Of a DNA stretch of 64,000 nt, positions 1 to 7,994 are shown piece after piece (the stretch's first letter is position 1; each line of letters starts with the position of its first letter). A program made the translations under genes and the position numbers. The stretch is taken from positions 1 to 64,000 of the forward strand of contig CAJTCU010000001.1 in assembly GCA_910574935.1 (NCBI GenBank), given 5' to 3'. The notes under the pieces are model-generated. The model did not search any database. It saw only the letters and a list, made by a program, of their open reading frames with translations, and had not been told where the DNA came from. Source of the stretch: Oscillospiraceae bacterium (GTDB lineage: Bacteria; Bacillota; Clostridia; Oscillospirales; Acutalibacteraceae).

Positions 1-61
1 CCTGACTGCGTATCTGCTTGAGCCCTTCTTTTCCCACTTTCCGCAAATCGATATATTCCAT
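1..61 (-). CDS. Possible N-terminal fragment of an IS630-type transposase (runs off the left edge)
   Basis: An ATG at 61 on the minus strand opens a frame that leaves the window after 20 residues, MEYIDLRKVGKEGLKQIRSQ. The pattern of an LRK segment followed by an IR-x-Q/R helix resembles the start of the helix-turn-helix domain in IS630-like transposases. TATAAT lies just upstream (about 69-74), but no good ribosome binding site is visible. With only 20 residues this is a suggestion; a small unrelated protein is equally possible. Confidence 0.3.
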   Translation of the reverse strand, partial: MEYIDLRKVGKEGLKQIRSQ

Positions 62-397
62 ATCCCTATTATATCACTCTTCCTCTCTTTTTCCTAGCTT
101 TTTGAGCGGGAGTAATACAAGCACCCCACCCCAATCGCATTCTGACCAAAGGGATGGTCCGCGGTGTTCCGGCGGAAGAGACGGCAGACGACCCTTTGAC
201 GCGGGAAATACGCTCTCTGGGTAAGCCCGTGGACCGGCTTGCCAGAGGGAAGTCCCTGGTAAAGCTTTCACGAAAACACTAAGCCCGGCATCCTACCCAC
301 CGCGTCGATTCTTGATAGAGAGCGGCGGTACGCCTCCTAATTCACAGCTGTTATCTTGAAAACAGCCGGCCATTCCATATTATTTTAGGAACACGCC
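62..397. other. No recognisable gene; possible local hairpins
   Basis: Only short overlapping frames with no family signature occur here. The stretch has several self-complementary segments, for example around 237-266 (GCTTGCCAGAGGGA pairing with TCCCTGGTAAAGC). It might hold a structured RNA or the flank of an insertion sequence, but I could not match it to an RNA family. Confidence 0.3.
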
Positions 398-835
398 CTA
401 CGACTGCTTTTTCAAACGTTTTTCCTCCTCTTCATCTTGTCTTCGGCACTCTTCAATCATTGCTTCCAGCTTTTGGATCAGTTCTTCCAGCTCTTCCTGT
501 TCTTTCTCCTTGCTCTTTTGTGCCCTTGCCGCGGCTCCCAGCCAAACGATCTTTTTCCTATCAGCCCCATCTTTCCGCGCAATTCCAAGATCATACGCTT
601 CCCTGGTCAAGGTACAACGAAAGCGCCGGGCGTCCTGATTGGCACGTTGTTCAAAGCCGCAGCGCTCAATCAGCCCCTTTTTTTCCAGCGAATGCAATAT
701 TACCCGAGTATAATACCCTCCCCAGAAGGAGTTGCTTAAGAGGTTCCGCACCTCAAAAGCGCTAACCGCCTTATCTTGCTCCCAAAAGAAATTCATTACC
801 TTCTTCTCACTTTTTGATAGACATAATTTTGGCAT
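398..835 (-). CDS. BlaI/MecI-type winged-helix repressor with C-terminal coiled coil
   Basis: 145 residues. Residues 7-57 match the start of the BlaI/MecI/CopY winged helix: LSKSEKKVMNFFWEQ followed by the recognition region RVILHSLEKKGLI. Family members bind DNA as dimers and repress beta-lactamase, copper or cell-wall genes until cleaved by a BlaR-type sensor protease. Here the usual dimerisation domain is replaced or extended by a strongly charged coiled coil (about 105-143). No blaR/mecR gene or beta-lactamase adjoins it, so target and inducer are unknown. A near-consensus promoter lies 83 bases upstream. The helix-turn-helix assignment is firm; the role is open. Confidence 0.8.
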   Translation of the reverse strand: MPKLCLSKSEKKVMNFFWEQDKAVSAFEVRNLLSNSFWGGYYTRVILHSLEKKGLIERCGFEQRANQDARRFRCTLTREAYDLGIARKDGADRKKIVWLGAAARAQKSKEKEQEELEELIQKLEAMIEECRRQDEEEEKRLKKQS

Positions 836-917
836 CCTCCCTCTTGCTCCTTTCCGCTTCCATATTTAAAGTTCAAGCAAATTCGGACTATTTTAGGCCC
901 GCAAAACCATATTTTAT

Positions 918-946
918 ATTATAATTCATATTATTTATCTTGTCAA
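918..946 (-). promoter_or_regulatory. Sigma-A promoter of the BlaI-type gene
   Basis: Read on the minus strand, TTGACA (941-946) and TATAAT (918-923) are separated by exactly 17 bases. Both hexamers are perfect consensus, so expression should be strong unless repressed, which suits an autoregulated repressor. Confidence 0.75.
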
Positions 947-1192
947 TTAAATTTTATACGTCACTTCTTTCTTTTTGTCCTCTATGTGTAAACCAGTTGG
1001 GAATTAAAGAATCTTTCATTTGTTAGAAAGTCTTTTTCGAGCAGAAAACCAGTTCTATATGTGGACTCACTATTTTTTAGCATCCCAAATCCCTTATGCG
1101 CCACTGTGCCAGCCCCTTGGCTAAACGGCTGGCGTACGCCAGCATAACCCCCAGCCCTTTCCATTCCTATCTCTCCCGAACTCATAACAATC
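947..1192. other. Stretch without a convincing gene
   Basis: The only sizeable frame is a 105-residue minus-strand one reaching 1299. It has no recognisable family, no clear ribosome binding site, and runs into the terminator and the repeat that follow. I treat it as non-coding. Confidence 0.4.
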
Positions 1193-1229
1193 AAAAGAGG
1201 CTGTCCATCCATATGGGCAGCCTCTTTTT
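1193..1229. terminator. Bidirectional rho-independent terminator
   Basis: A 14-base stem (1193-1206 with 1215-1228) around AGAGGCTG/CAGCCTCT ends in T5 on the plus strand and is preceded by A4, so it can work in both directions. On the minus strand it would stop transcription coming from spoVAC. Confidence 0.75.
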
Positions 1230-1280
1230 CTATTTCATTTCTTGTTTGCCGGAACCCGCCCAGCTTTCTCTTCAGCCTAT

Positions 1281-1435
1281 TAGGGCTTGTTGGAAACACC
1301 GAAACCGCCGTCTTTTTGCCTATACACGGCCCCTTTCCGCGTCAAACATCCTCGCAAATCCGAAAAGCTGCCTTGCGGTTTTTCCTTGCAATAGACCCCT
1401 TCTGGGCAGTCTCTTCTATTTTCAAACAAGCCCTA
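1281..1435 (+). repeat. Dispersed inverted-terminal repeat, long subfamily, copy A1
   Basis: 155 bp, from TAGGGCTTGTTGGAAAC to TTTCAAACAAGCCCTA. The two ends are inverted repeats of each other. The interior matches copy E (52131-52296), including GCCTTGCGGTTTTTCCTTGC and CCCCTTCTGGGCA. Non-coding. Its final TA is shared with the first bases of copy A2. Confidence 0.85.
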
Positions 1436-1546
1436 GAGTCTGTTTTGAAATCGGAGAAACGCTGGCGCCTTTCCAGGATTTTTGATGCCGAAGCCACCAT
1501 TTTTGAGCAAAGCAGATCCTGTTTCGGAGTTTTTAAACAGACTCTA
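1434..1546 (-). repeat. Dispersed inverted-terminal repeat, short subfamily, copy A2
   Basis: 113 bp bounded by TAGAGTCTGTTTTGAAA and TTTAAACAGACTCTA. Its reverse complement aligns end to end, without gaps at equal length, with copy C (39140-39252) at roughly 80 percent identity. It abuts copy A1 through a shared TA. Its outer TAG (minus strand) is the stop codon of spoVAC. Confidence 0.88.
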
Positions 1547-1987
1547 GATTTGAAACACAAAAATAATGATTCCATACACCACGCTGGCCGTAATGCCAAA
1601 CACCAGCACCGGCCCCGCCACGGTAAAGAGCTTGGCCCCCAGGCCGGTGACAAAGCCCTCGCTCTTAAACTCCATTGCTGGAGAGACCATAGAATTGGCA
1701 AAGCCTGTAATAGGTACCAGCACCCCAGCCCCCGCGTGCTTGGCAATATTGTCGTACCATCCCAGGGCCGTCAGCGTGGCGGAAATGAGAATGAGGCTTA
1801 TGGAAACCGCCATGCGGGCCTGGGGCAGCTCCAGACCTAGATTTTGGTATAGATGGCATAAAAGCTGGCCCAAAGTACACACCGCCCCGCCAAAAACAAA
1901 GGCCAGGGCGCAGTCCTTGACCACTGGGGAAGAAGGGGAGGCATTTTTCACTCTTTGGGCGTATTCCTGCTGGGAAATGGTTTTCAT
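1544..1987 (-). CDS. spoVAC: Stage V sporulation protein AC
   Basis: 147-residue membrane protein matching SpoVAC: GGAVCTLGQ in the first membrane segment, then GAGVLVPITGFANSM and KSEGFVTGLGAKLF. SpoVA proteins form the channel that loads dipicolinic acid into the forespore and releases it at germination. The family is usually encoded with spoVAD and spoVAE; only spoVAC lies here, with nothing else of that locus on either side. An AAAGGAA ribosome site precedes the ATG. The stop codon TAG coincides with the terminal TAG of repeat copy A2, so the last residues or the stop may have been set by insertion of that element. Confidence 0.93.
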   Translation of the reverse strand: MKTISQQEYAQRVKNASPSSPVVKDCALAFVFGGAVCTLGQLLCHLYQNLGLELPQARMAVSISLILISATLTALGWYDNIAKHAGAGVLVPITGFANSMVSPAMEFKSEGFVTGLGAKLFTVAGPVLVFGITASVVYGIIIFVFQI

Positions 1988-2125
1988 GGGGAATTCCTTT
2001 CCTTTCCACTGAATGATCGTAACCTTATCATACGCCGCTTTGCCAGGTTTATGCTTTTCCTCTTATTTTTCTCTGATATTTTTAGGGCGGTCTTTTGCCC
2101 ACAATTTTTCCGGAGCCGGTTCAAC

Positions 2126-2166
2126 AAAAGACCAGGCTCCGGAGCGTCTCCAGAGCCTGGCTTTTT
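2126..2166. terminator. Bidirectional terminator after the LplA-type operon
   Basis: Stem CCAGGCTCCGGA / TCCAGAGCCTGG (2132-2160), flanked by T5 on the plus side and A4G on the other. It lies about 50 bases past the stop of the binding-protein gene and would end that leftward operon. Confidence 0.85.
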
Positions 2167-2211
2167 ATCTCTCTATATGTTTATTCCCCAAAAGAACATA
2201 TTGCCGCGGGC

Positions 2212-3846
2212 TTAGTTCAGCTGCTCCGCCATCCACGCGTTCAGCTTAGAAAGGCCCATGGTCTCGGCCTGCTGGTACAAAGTGTCCAGGGCTGCCTGGC
2301 ATTCCTCCTCGGTCTCGGCGAAAATGGCTTTGTTGACTTCAGAATAGCACATATCGTTCAAAGAGTTCCACAGGTTTTGCATGTCTCCCTCTGTGGGGAT
2401 GCACTTCTTCAGCTCGGACATCACCTTGGTGTGCTTCGACCCGTTGCGCAGGCGCTGGTAGTAGTCGATCTGGTCCGGGTCGGTAGCGGCCGCGTCCATA
2501 AAGGAGTTCTCATCGCCCTGGTCGCCGAAGATCCACACGCCTACGCCGAAATCATTCTGCCGGATCTTGCCGTTGGCCAGGCCGTCCCGGTAAGACTGGG
2601 TGGTCATTACGCCGCCGTCCTCGGTGTATTCCCAGTGTACGCCCTCAATGCCCCAAGAGCCCAGCTTGCGGCCCTCTTCGCCACGGGCCCAGGACATAAA
2701 CCGAATGGCACTCTCGGGATCCTTGCAGTTTTTGGTGATAAAGGTGCCCGCCCAGCCAATGCCGGTATTTACACTGACCAGGGCGTTGTCGCTCAGGTCG
2801 TGGGTCAGCAGCTTCCAGCGGTAGTCGGTGCCGGCTTCCTTGGCCGCCACGTTAGAGGTCATCGCCTCGTCGGCGCTTCGAATCTGAATAAAGGTCTTGC
2901 CGCTGTTACGCACTTCACAGTACTTATCATAGCCATAGGTCATGGACTCGGGGGTGATCAGCCCTTCCCGGTAGAACCGGTTGAGAAGCTTGTAGTAGTC
3001 CTGAATGCCCTCCATGTTCAGGTAGTGGCAGGGCTTGCCGTCCTTGTCATAGCCCAGGCTGCCGCTGCCGTTAAGGCCCATCTGCTCTGCGAAGTACCAC
3101 TGGTTGCCTTCCAGGGGCAGCAGGGGAATTACGTCTGGATACTTCTCTTTGCAGGCCAGCAGGGCTTTTTCCACATCCTCAATGGAATTGAATTCCGGGG
3201 AGCCAATGTCTTCCCAAATATCCAGGCGGTACGCCAGGCTGCGGGCTCCGCCAGAAATATAGGCTTCGCCTTTGTCAATGGATTCCTGGGATGTGTAGGC
3301 GTTCAATAGGGCGTAATAGTTGCCATCCGCCGCGGTGTTGGCCTTAATGACCGTCTCATTGGCATGAATGTCCACACCCGTGCGCTCTACCAACTCGTTG
3401 TAGCTATAGCATACGTCGGGGTCGCTAAGCATCGCCTGGCGGCCTCCGTTCTCTACATAGACCAGGTCTGGCAGGTCGTCGGAATTGATCATCAGGGCAA
3501 TCTCCTGGGGGTCGGTCTCCCGGGTCACGTTAAAGCTCATGTTGGTCAGCTCTGTAATCTTCTGAGAAACCTCGTCGGTGCCCCATTTGTCCAGCCAAAA
3601 CCAGGGAATGTCGATGAATAGGTCCAGGGTAACCGGCTCGTCAAACAGCTTGCCGCCCTCGTTGGCTTCCTTGGGGTCAGATTCCTCGCCGCTCCCCTCA
3701 TCCGCCTTGGAAGAAGGGGTGCTCTCCTCTTTGCTAGGGACAGAACTGCTGGGATCCGAGGAGCTTTTTCCGCTGTCGCTGCCGCAGGCTGCCAGGCAGC
3801 CCAGCATCATGGCCAGTGCCAAAAGCAAGCATATCAGTTTTTTCAT
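2212..3846 (-). CDS. LplA/YtcQ-type sugar-binding lipoprotein of an ABC importer
   Basis: 544 residues. A signal peptide ends in the lipobox LAAC with the lipidated cysteine at 21, followed by a Ser/Glu/Lys-rich tether to about residue 65 and a large periplasmic-binding-type domain. The size (over 500 residues) and sequence style (DLPDLVYVENGG, ANGKIRQNDFG) fit the LplA/YtcQ group, which captures oligosaccharides outside the membrane. It is the last gene of an operon with two permeases, 73 bases after the second. No ATPase is encoded, as is usual for this group, which shares an MsmX-like ATPase. The ligand cannot be read from sequence. Ribosome site AAAGGAC precedes the ATG. Confidence 0.92.
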   Translation of the reverse strand: MKKLICLLLALAMMLGCLAACGSDSGKSSSDPSSSVPSKEESTPSSKADEGSGEESDPKEANEGGKLFDEPVTLDLFIDIPWFWLDKWGTDEVSQKITELTNMSFNVTRETDPQEIALMINSDDLPDLVYVENGGRQAMLSDPDVCYSYNELVERTGVDIHANETVIKANTAADGNYYALLNAYTSQESIDKGEAYISGGARSLAYRLDIWEDIGSPEFNSIEDVEKALLACKEKYPDVIPLLPLEGNQWYFAEQMGLNGSGSLGYDKDGKPCHYLNMEGIQDYYKLLNRFYREGLITPESMTYGYDKYCEVRNSGKTFIQIRSADEAMTSNVAAKEAGTDYRWKLLTHDLSDNALVSVNTGIGWAGTFITKNCKDPESAIRFMSWARGEEGRKLGSWGIEGVHWEYTEDGGVMTTQSYRDGLANGKIRQNDFGVGVWIFGDQGDENSFMDAAATDPDQIDYYQRLRNGSKHTKVMSELKKCIPTEGDMQNLWNSLNDMCYSEVNKAIFAETEEECQAALDTLYQQAETMGLSKLNAWMAEQLN

Positions 3847-3919
3847 TTTAATTTCGTCCTTTCTCTTTACTTTTTAATTGTTATGTGAACCCGGCGCGCC
3901 GCCGGAAAACCACCTAAAT

Positions 3920-4885
3920 TTATCCCTTTACCGAGCCGATCATAACGCCCTTCACAAAGTACTTCTGCAAGAAGGGGTATACCGCCAAGATCGGCGCCAC
4001 GCCCAGCACCATGGCCGCCATTTGCAATGACGTAGTCGTGCTTTCCATCGCCGAGGCCGCGTAACCGGCCGACTGGGCGTTGTCCATGGCGGCGGCGGCG
4101 GAAAATTTGTTGACAATCTGCATCATCATATAGGCCATGGGCCGCAGCTCGTCCTTGGTAACGTAGTACACCGAGTCCATCCAGGAGTTCCACTGCCCCA
4201 CCGCGTAGAACAGCGCCACCGTGGCCAGGCTGGCCTTGGAGAGTGGCAGGGCGATTTGCAAAAACACCCGAATGTCTCCCGCGCCGTCCAGCCAGGCCGA
4301 TTCGTACAGAGACCGGGGGATTGACTGGAAGAAGTTGACCAAAATCAGCATATAATACACCCCCAGCATACCAGGGATCACGTAGACCCAGAAGGTATTG
4401 ATCAGCCCCAGGTTCTTAATGACCGCGTAGAAGGGGATAATGCCGCCCCCAAAGTACATGGTGAAAATATACGCCTTGTAATAAAAGCCCCGGAAAAGGA
4501 TATTTTCAAAGGACAGGGCATAGGCCACCGCACTGGTGACAAACACACCCAAGAAAGTGCCCACCACCGTGCGGGCCACCGAGACAAACAGGGCGCGGCC
4601 CCAGCTGGCGTCGGAAAGCAGGGTGATAAAATTGTCCAAGGTGGGCCGCCGGGGGTAAAAGTACATGCCTCCCAGGGTAGAATCCATGCCGTTATTAAAA
4701 GCCTGTATAATGACATAATAGAAAGGATAAACAGTCACCAGAATGACAAAGAGCATAACCAGGGTCACAATGGTATCCATCACCCAGTCCCCCCGGGTAC
4801 GCCGGTGCCGCCGGCGCTTGCCCAGGGTCCGCCCGGTATTCAAGACATTTTCAGAAGTACCAGAACTGACAGACAGATCAGACAT
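3920..4885 (-). CDS. LplC/YtcP-type sugar ABC permease
   Basis: 321 residues with six predicted membrane segments after an Arg-rich cytoplasmic start (RRRHRR). The EAA loop that docks the ATPase is visible as ESAWLDGAGDIRVFLQIALP near residue 197. The YFGGGIIPFY segment and the C-terminus FVKGVMIGSVKG are typical of the YtcP/LplC half of these importers. I place the start at the ATG 8 bases after GAGGAG rather than at the GTG two codons upstream. It follows the partner permease by 33 bases, so the two are surely co-transcribed. Confidence 0.9.
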   Translation of the reverse strand: MSDLSVSSGTSENVLNTGRTLGKRRRHRRTRGDWVMDTIVTLVMLFVILVTVYPFYYVIIQAFNNGMDSTLGGMYFYPRRPTLDNFITLLSDASWGRALFVSVARTVVGTFLGVFVTSAVAYALSFENILFRGFYYKAYIFTMYFGGGIIPFYAVIKNLGLINTFWVYVIPGMLGVYYMLILVNFFQSIPRSLYESAWLDGAGDIRVFLQIALPLSKASLATVALFYAVGQWNSWMDSVYYVTKDELRPMAYMMMQIVNKFSAAAAMDNAQSAGYAASAMESTTTSLQMAAMVLGVAPILAVYPFLQKYFVKGVMIGSVKG

Positions 4886-4918
4886 ACTCACAACTCCTCT
4901 CGTTGGGATTCATGGGAT

Positions 4919-5860
4919 TTAGTAGATAGAAGCGCCTGTTATCTTACGGCTCAGCGCGTTGGAAGAAAACACCAGTATGATAGAAATCACCGACTGCATC
5001 AGCCCCACCGCCGCGCCATAGTCGAACCGGAAGGAGGCCATGCCCACTTTTAACACATAGGAGTTGATGATCTCCGAATAGTCCCGGTTCAGGGTATTGC
5101 CCAGCATCATGGCCTGGTCCATATTGCCGTTTACCAGCCCCCCCAGAGACAGAATAAACATAATGATAATGGTGCCCTTGATACTGGGCAGGGTTACGTG
5201 CCAAATCCGCCGCAAGCGGCTGGCCCCGTCAATTTCCGCCGCTTCGTACAGGGTCGCGTCTATGCCCGATATGGCCGCTATGTAGATGATGGCATTCCAC
5301 CCCATCTCTTTCCACAGCTCCGTGCCCACGGCCAGGCCCCAGTACTGTTTGCCGTCAAACAGAATACTTAAGGGCTCGCTAATCCACCCGGCCTTTAGCA
5401 GCAGCTCGTTTACCACGCCGTTTACCGAGCTGAACATGGTAAAGCACAGGCCCGAGACGATCACCCAGGAAATAAAGTGCGGCAGATAGCTGCATGTCTG
5501 CACCACGCGCTTGAACTTGCTGGAGCGCACTTCGTTGAGCATAAGGGCAAAAAGGATGGGCGCCGGGAAACAAACCAGCAGCTTCAAAGCCGAGAGCACG
5601 ATGGTATTGCGGATATACATGCCGCTTAGGGGACTGGCGAAGAACTCGGCAAACCACTTAAAGCCCACCCACTCGCTGGTAAAGAAGCCCATCACCCCAG
5701 AGGTAAGCTTATACCTCTTAAAAGCGATGATAATGCCCACCATGGGGATGTAAGCAAAGATCAACAGATAGATCAACCCCAGAATCAAAATCATGTGCAG
5801 GGCCCACTGCCGCTGGAAGCGTATTCCTTTGCTGATAGAACTGGTTTCCCTTGCTTTCAT
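4919..5860 (-). CDS. LplB-type sugar ABC permease, first gene of the operon
   Basis: 313 residues, six membrane segments. The EAA loop reads YEAAEIDGASRLRRIWHVTLP-like at about 205-225. The conserved IPMVGIIIAFKRY near the start and FRFDYGAAVGLMQSVIS near the end are hallmarks of the LplB/YteP group. It pairs with the downstream permease to form the channel. Ribosome site GAGAGG lies 8 bases before the ATG. Its promoter region is shared back-to-back with the sensor kinase at 6282, an arrangement typical of substrate-induced control by the adjacent two-component system. Confidence 0.92.
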   Translation of the reverse strand: MKARETSSISKGIRFQRQWALHMILILGLIYLLIFAYIPMVGIIIAFKRYKLTSGVMGFFTSEWVGFKWFAEFFASPLSGMYIRNTIVLSALKLLVCFPAPILFALMLNEVRSSKFKRVVQTCSYLPHFISWVIVSGLCFTMFSSVNGVVNELLLKAGWISEPLSILFDGKQYWGLAVGTELWKEMGWNAIIYIAAISGIDATLYEAAEIDGASRLRRIWHVTLPSIKGTIIIMFILSLGGLVNGNMDQAMMLGNTLNRDYSEIINSYVLKVGMASFRFDYGAAVGLMQSVISIILVFSSNALSRKITGASIY

Positions 5861-5993
5861 ATTTTCTACCTCTCTTTCCGAATAGGATTCGGTTCACAGC
5901 CACGCCGCGCCCTGTCCTTTGTCTCCCGAACACTTCCGTCCGGCCTCCCCGGGACCAGCGGCGCTTTAGGCGTTCTTGCTTTCCTTTGCTGAT

Positions 5994-5999
5994 ATTATA
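5994..5999 (-). promoter_or_regulatory. -10 box of the LplB-type operon, weak -35
   Basis: TATAAT on the minus strand 134 bases before the permease start, with no good -35 hexamer at 16-18 bases. A strong -10 without a -35 fits a promoter that needs an activator, plausibly the AraC-type regulator encoded divergently. Between this site and 6160 I see no gene. Confidence 0.5.
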
Positions 6000-6160
6000 T
6001 TTCAAACTTACGAGAAAGAAAATGGCGATTTCCGTCAAGATTTATGACAAATATGGACAAGATATGAACTGGTTGTGAAATCAACTGGTTTATTGAACCA
6101 TCCGGCAGAAAAACAGATTCAGTTTTACAGAAAAAAATCGCAAATTTCTTTCACAATCCA

Positions 6161-6190
6161 TTGACAATGATTTTCTTATAATATTATAAT
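6161..6190 (+). promoter_or_regulatory. Promoter of the sensor kinase-regulator operon
   Basis: TTGACA (6161-6166), 18 bases, TATAAT (6185-6190). A second TATAAT at 6179-6184 is too close to serve. The implied leader is about 85 bases. Confidence 0.7.
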
Positions 6191-6281
6191 AAATAAAAGA
6201 AACCGCTCCACCAAATACGTCATCTGTGTGTAACTCACGGAAGCACGGAATGGCCCGGCCCCCTGAAAGGAGCCCCCTCCC

Positions 6282-7994
6282 ATGAAACTGGTCGAATATT
6301 TGCGCTCCCACCTTCTGTGGAAGATGCTCTTTTGGTTTGTGCTTCTCCTTTTGCTGCCCTGTCTTTTGCTAATGGGCGCCTATTTTGCCGTAAACAACTA
6401 CTATTTCGCCCAAGAGACCGCCGAGCTGGAGCGTTCCGCCCTAATACAATGCGCCAATTCCATTGAACAGGACCTGGAAACCTGCGCGGAGGTATTCCAG
6501 GTCATCCAGCGGCACAGCAGCTTTGTGCGCTTTCTAAACGGTAGATATACCACCCCCGCCCTTCAGCTGGCCGCTTATCACAGTGAATTTTTTAACATGT
6601 TTTCCTATGCGAAAAGCTTTTCTCCCTATATTGAGCATATACAGATCTATACCCTGCGTGACGGCCTGATCAGCATAGACAATAACGTATTGCCGGCTTC
6701 TCAGCTAGGGGAGTACGCCCTAGACCGCCATACCACCTATGGCTTTTGGCGCTACCAGCCAGAGGAGGACCGCTTTATCTACCGCAGGCTGTTGAGCAGC
6801 CTGTACGACTCTACCCCCGCAGGTGTGCTGGAGGTTATTTGCCGCCCCACCCTGGCCGGCCACAAGCTTTTGCGGTTTTCAGAATCTGTCTCCCGCCCGG
6901 TATATGCTGTTTACAAGGGAAAAGCCTACCAGGCGAAAGACGAGTCCCTGGTTCCTGCCCCTCTGCCGGCTGCTTCCCAGGAGAGCCTCTGCCTAGAGCT
7001 TACCGCCCTCTCCATAGAGCTGCGGGCCGATCAGCGCGTTCTCCAGCAGGAGGACCAGCACCCGGTAAATCTGCTCACGGTTACAGCCCTGGCAGGGGTG
7101 GGGGCGGTTATTGCCAGCAGCTGCCTTTTCTTCTTTTACATATTCCGGCTCTCCCGGCGCATTGTGCGGTTTTCACGGTACATTTCCATCTCTTTCACCC
7201 AGATTCCCGGGGCCTATACTGACCCCGGCCGGGACGAGCTGAGCCTGGTGGTGAAAAACTTTAACCAAATGCTGGAGCAGAACAGCGACCTAATCAACCA
7301 GATCAAGCTGGAAAAGCTGCTGCAAAACGAAATGGCCTACCGGGTGCTGCAAGCCCAGATTGACCCCCACTTTATCTATAACGCCCTGGAAAGCGTGCGC
7401 ATGATGGCCGAGCTCCACGACGAGCCGGAGATTGCCGACGTAATCTTCTCCTTCAGCAAACTGATGCGCTACAGCTTTTCGGCCAATACCGGCCCCGCTA
7501 CGCTGGAGTATGAGCTGGATATTGTCCGCCAATACCTGCGGGTGCAGAAGCTGCGCCTGGACGACCGGCTGCGGTATGACATCTTCTGCCCCCAGGAGCT
7601 GCTGGGCCTAAGCTGCCCCCAGTTTGTCTTGCAGCCCCTGGTGGAAAACGCCATCAAGTATGGCCGGGACCAGGCGCGCCCAGCCCTTTCCATCACTGTG
7701 CGGCTGAGCAGCGAAAACGGCCTGCTGACCGCCGCTGTGGAAAACGACGGCGCGCCCCTGGACCCGGAAAAGCAGGAAAAGATCAACCAGCGGCTCAAAG
7801 AAGGCCTGGACCTTTCCGGCCTGTCCTCAGGCACTGGGGTGGGGCTGGACAGTATTAACACCCGGATGCGGTACCTCTACCCAGAAAGCTTTTTTATGGA
7901 GCTTCTGCCCGGCCTAAACAACGGCGTGCGGGTGGTTATGACATGGAGACCCCAAAAGGAAGAAGGAGGACACAGTGAAAATTCTGGTAGTTGA
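6282..7994 (+). CDS. YesM-type sensor histidine kinase
   Basis: 570 residues: membrane segment 12-36, an extracellular sensing region to about 262, second membrane segment 263-288, HAMP-like linker, then the HisKA_7TM/His_kinase box QAQIDPHFIYNALESV with phosphoacceptor His363 and a C-terminal ATPase domain (N box LQPLVENAIKYG, G box GTGVGLDSINTR). The usual family motif is NPHFLYNTL; here it is DPHFIYNAL. Such kinases phosphorylate a YesN-type regulator in response to an extracytoplasmic sugar or a loaded binding protein. The gene overlaps the regulator by 20 bases and diverges from the LplB-type operon, so that transporter is the likely target. Confidence 0.93.
   Translation: MKLVEYLRSHLLWKMLFWFVLLLLLPCLLLMGAYFAVNNYYFAQETAELERSALIQCANSIEQDLETCAEVFQVIQRHSSFVRFLNGRYTTPALQLAAYHSEFFNMFSYAKSFSPYIEHIQIYTLRDGLISIDNNVLPASQLGEYALDRHTTYGFWRYQPEEDRFIYRRLLSSLYDSTPAGVLEVICRPTLAGHKLLRFSESVSRPVYAVYKGKAYQAKDESLVPAPLPAASQESLCLELTALSIELRADQRVLQQEDQHPVNLLTVTALAGVGAVIASSCLFFFYIFRLSRRIVRFSRYISISFTQIPGAYTDPGRDELSLVVKNFNQMLEQNSDLINQIKLEKLLQNEMAYRVLQAQIDPHFIYNALESVRMMAELHDEPEIADVIFSFSKLMRYSFSANTGPATLEYELDIVRQYLRVQKLRLDDRLRYDIFCPQELLGLSCPQFVLQPLVENAIKYGRDQARPALSITVRLSSENGLLTAAVENDGAPLDPEKQEKINQRLKEGLDLSGLSSGTGVGLDSINTRMRYLYPESFFMELLPGLNNGVRVVMTWRPQKEEGGHSENSGS

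Noticed and set aside
982-1299. 105-codon minus-strand frame between the BlaI-type gene and spoVAC
   Set aside because: No family, no clear ribosome site, and it runs through a strong terminator and the end of a repeat.
2095-3309. 404-codon plus-strand frame opposite the LplA-type lipoprotein
   Set aside because: Antisense shadow produced by codon bias; no ribosome site or family signature, while the minus-strand gene is certain.
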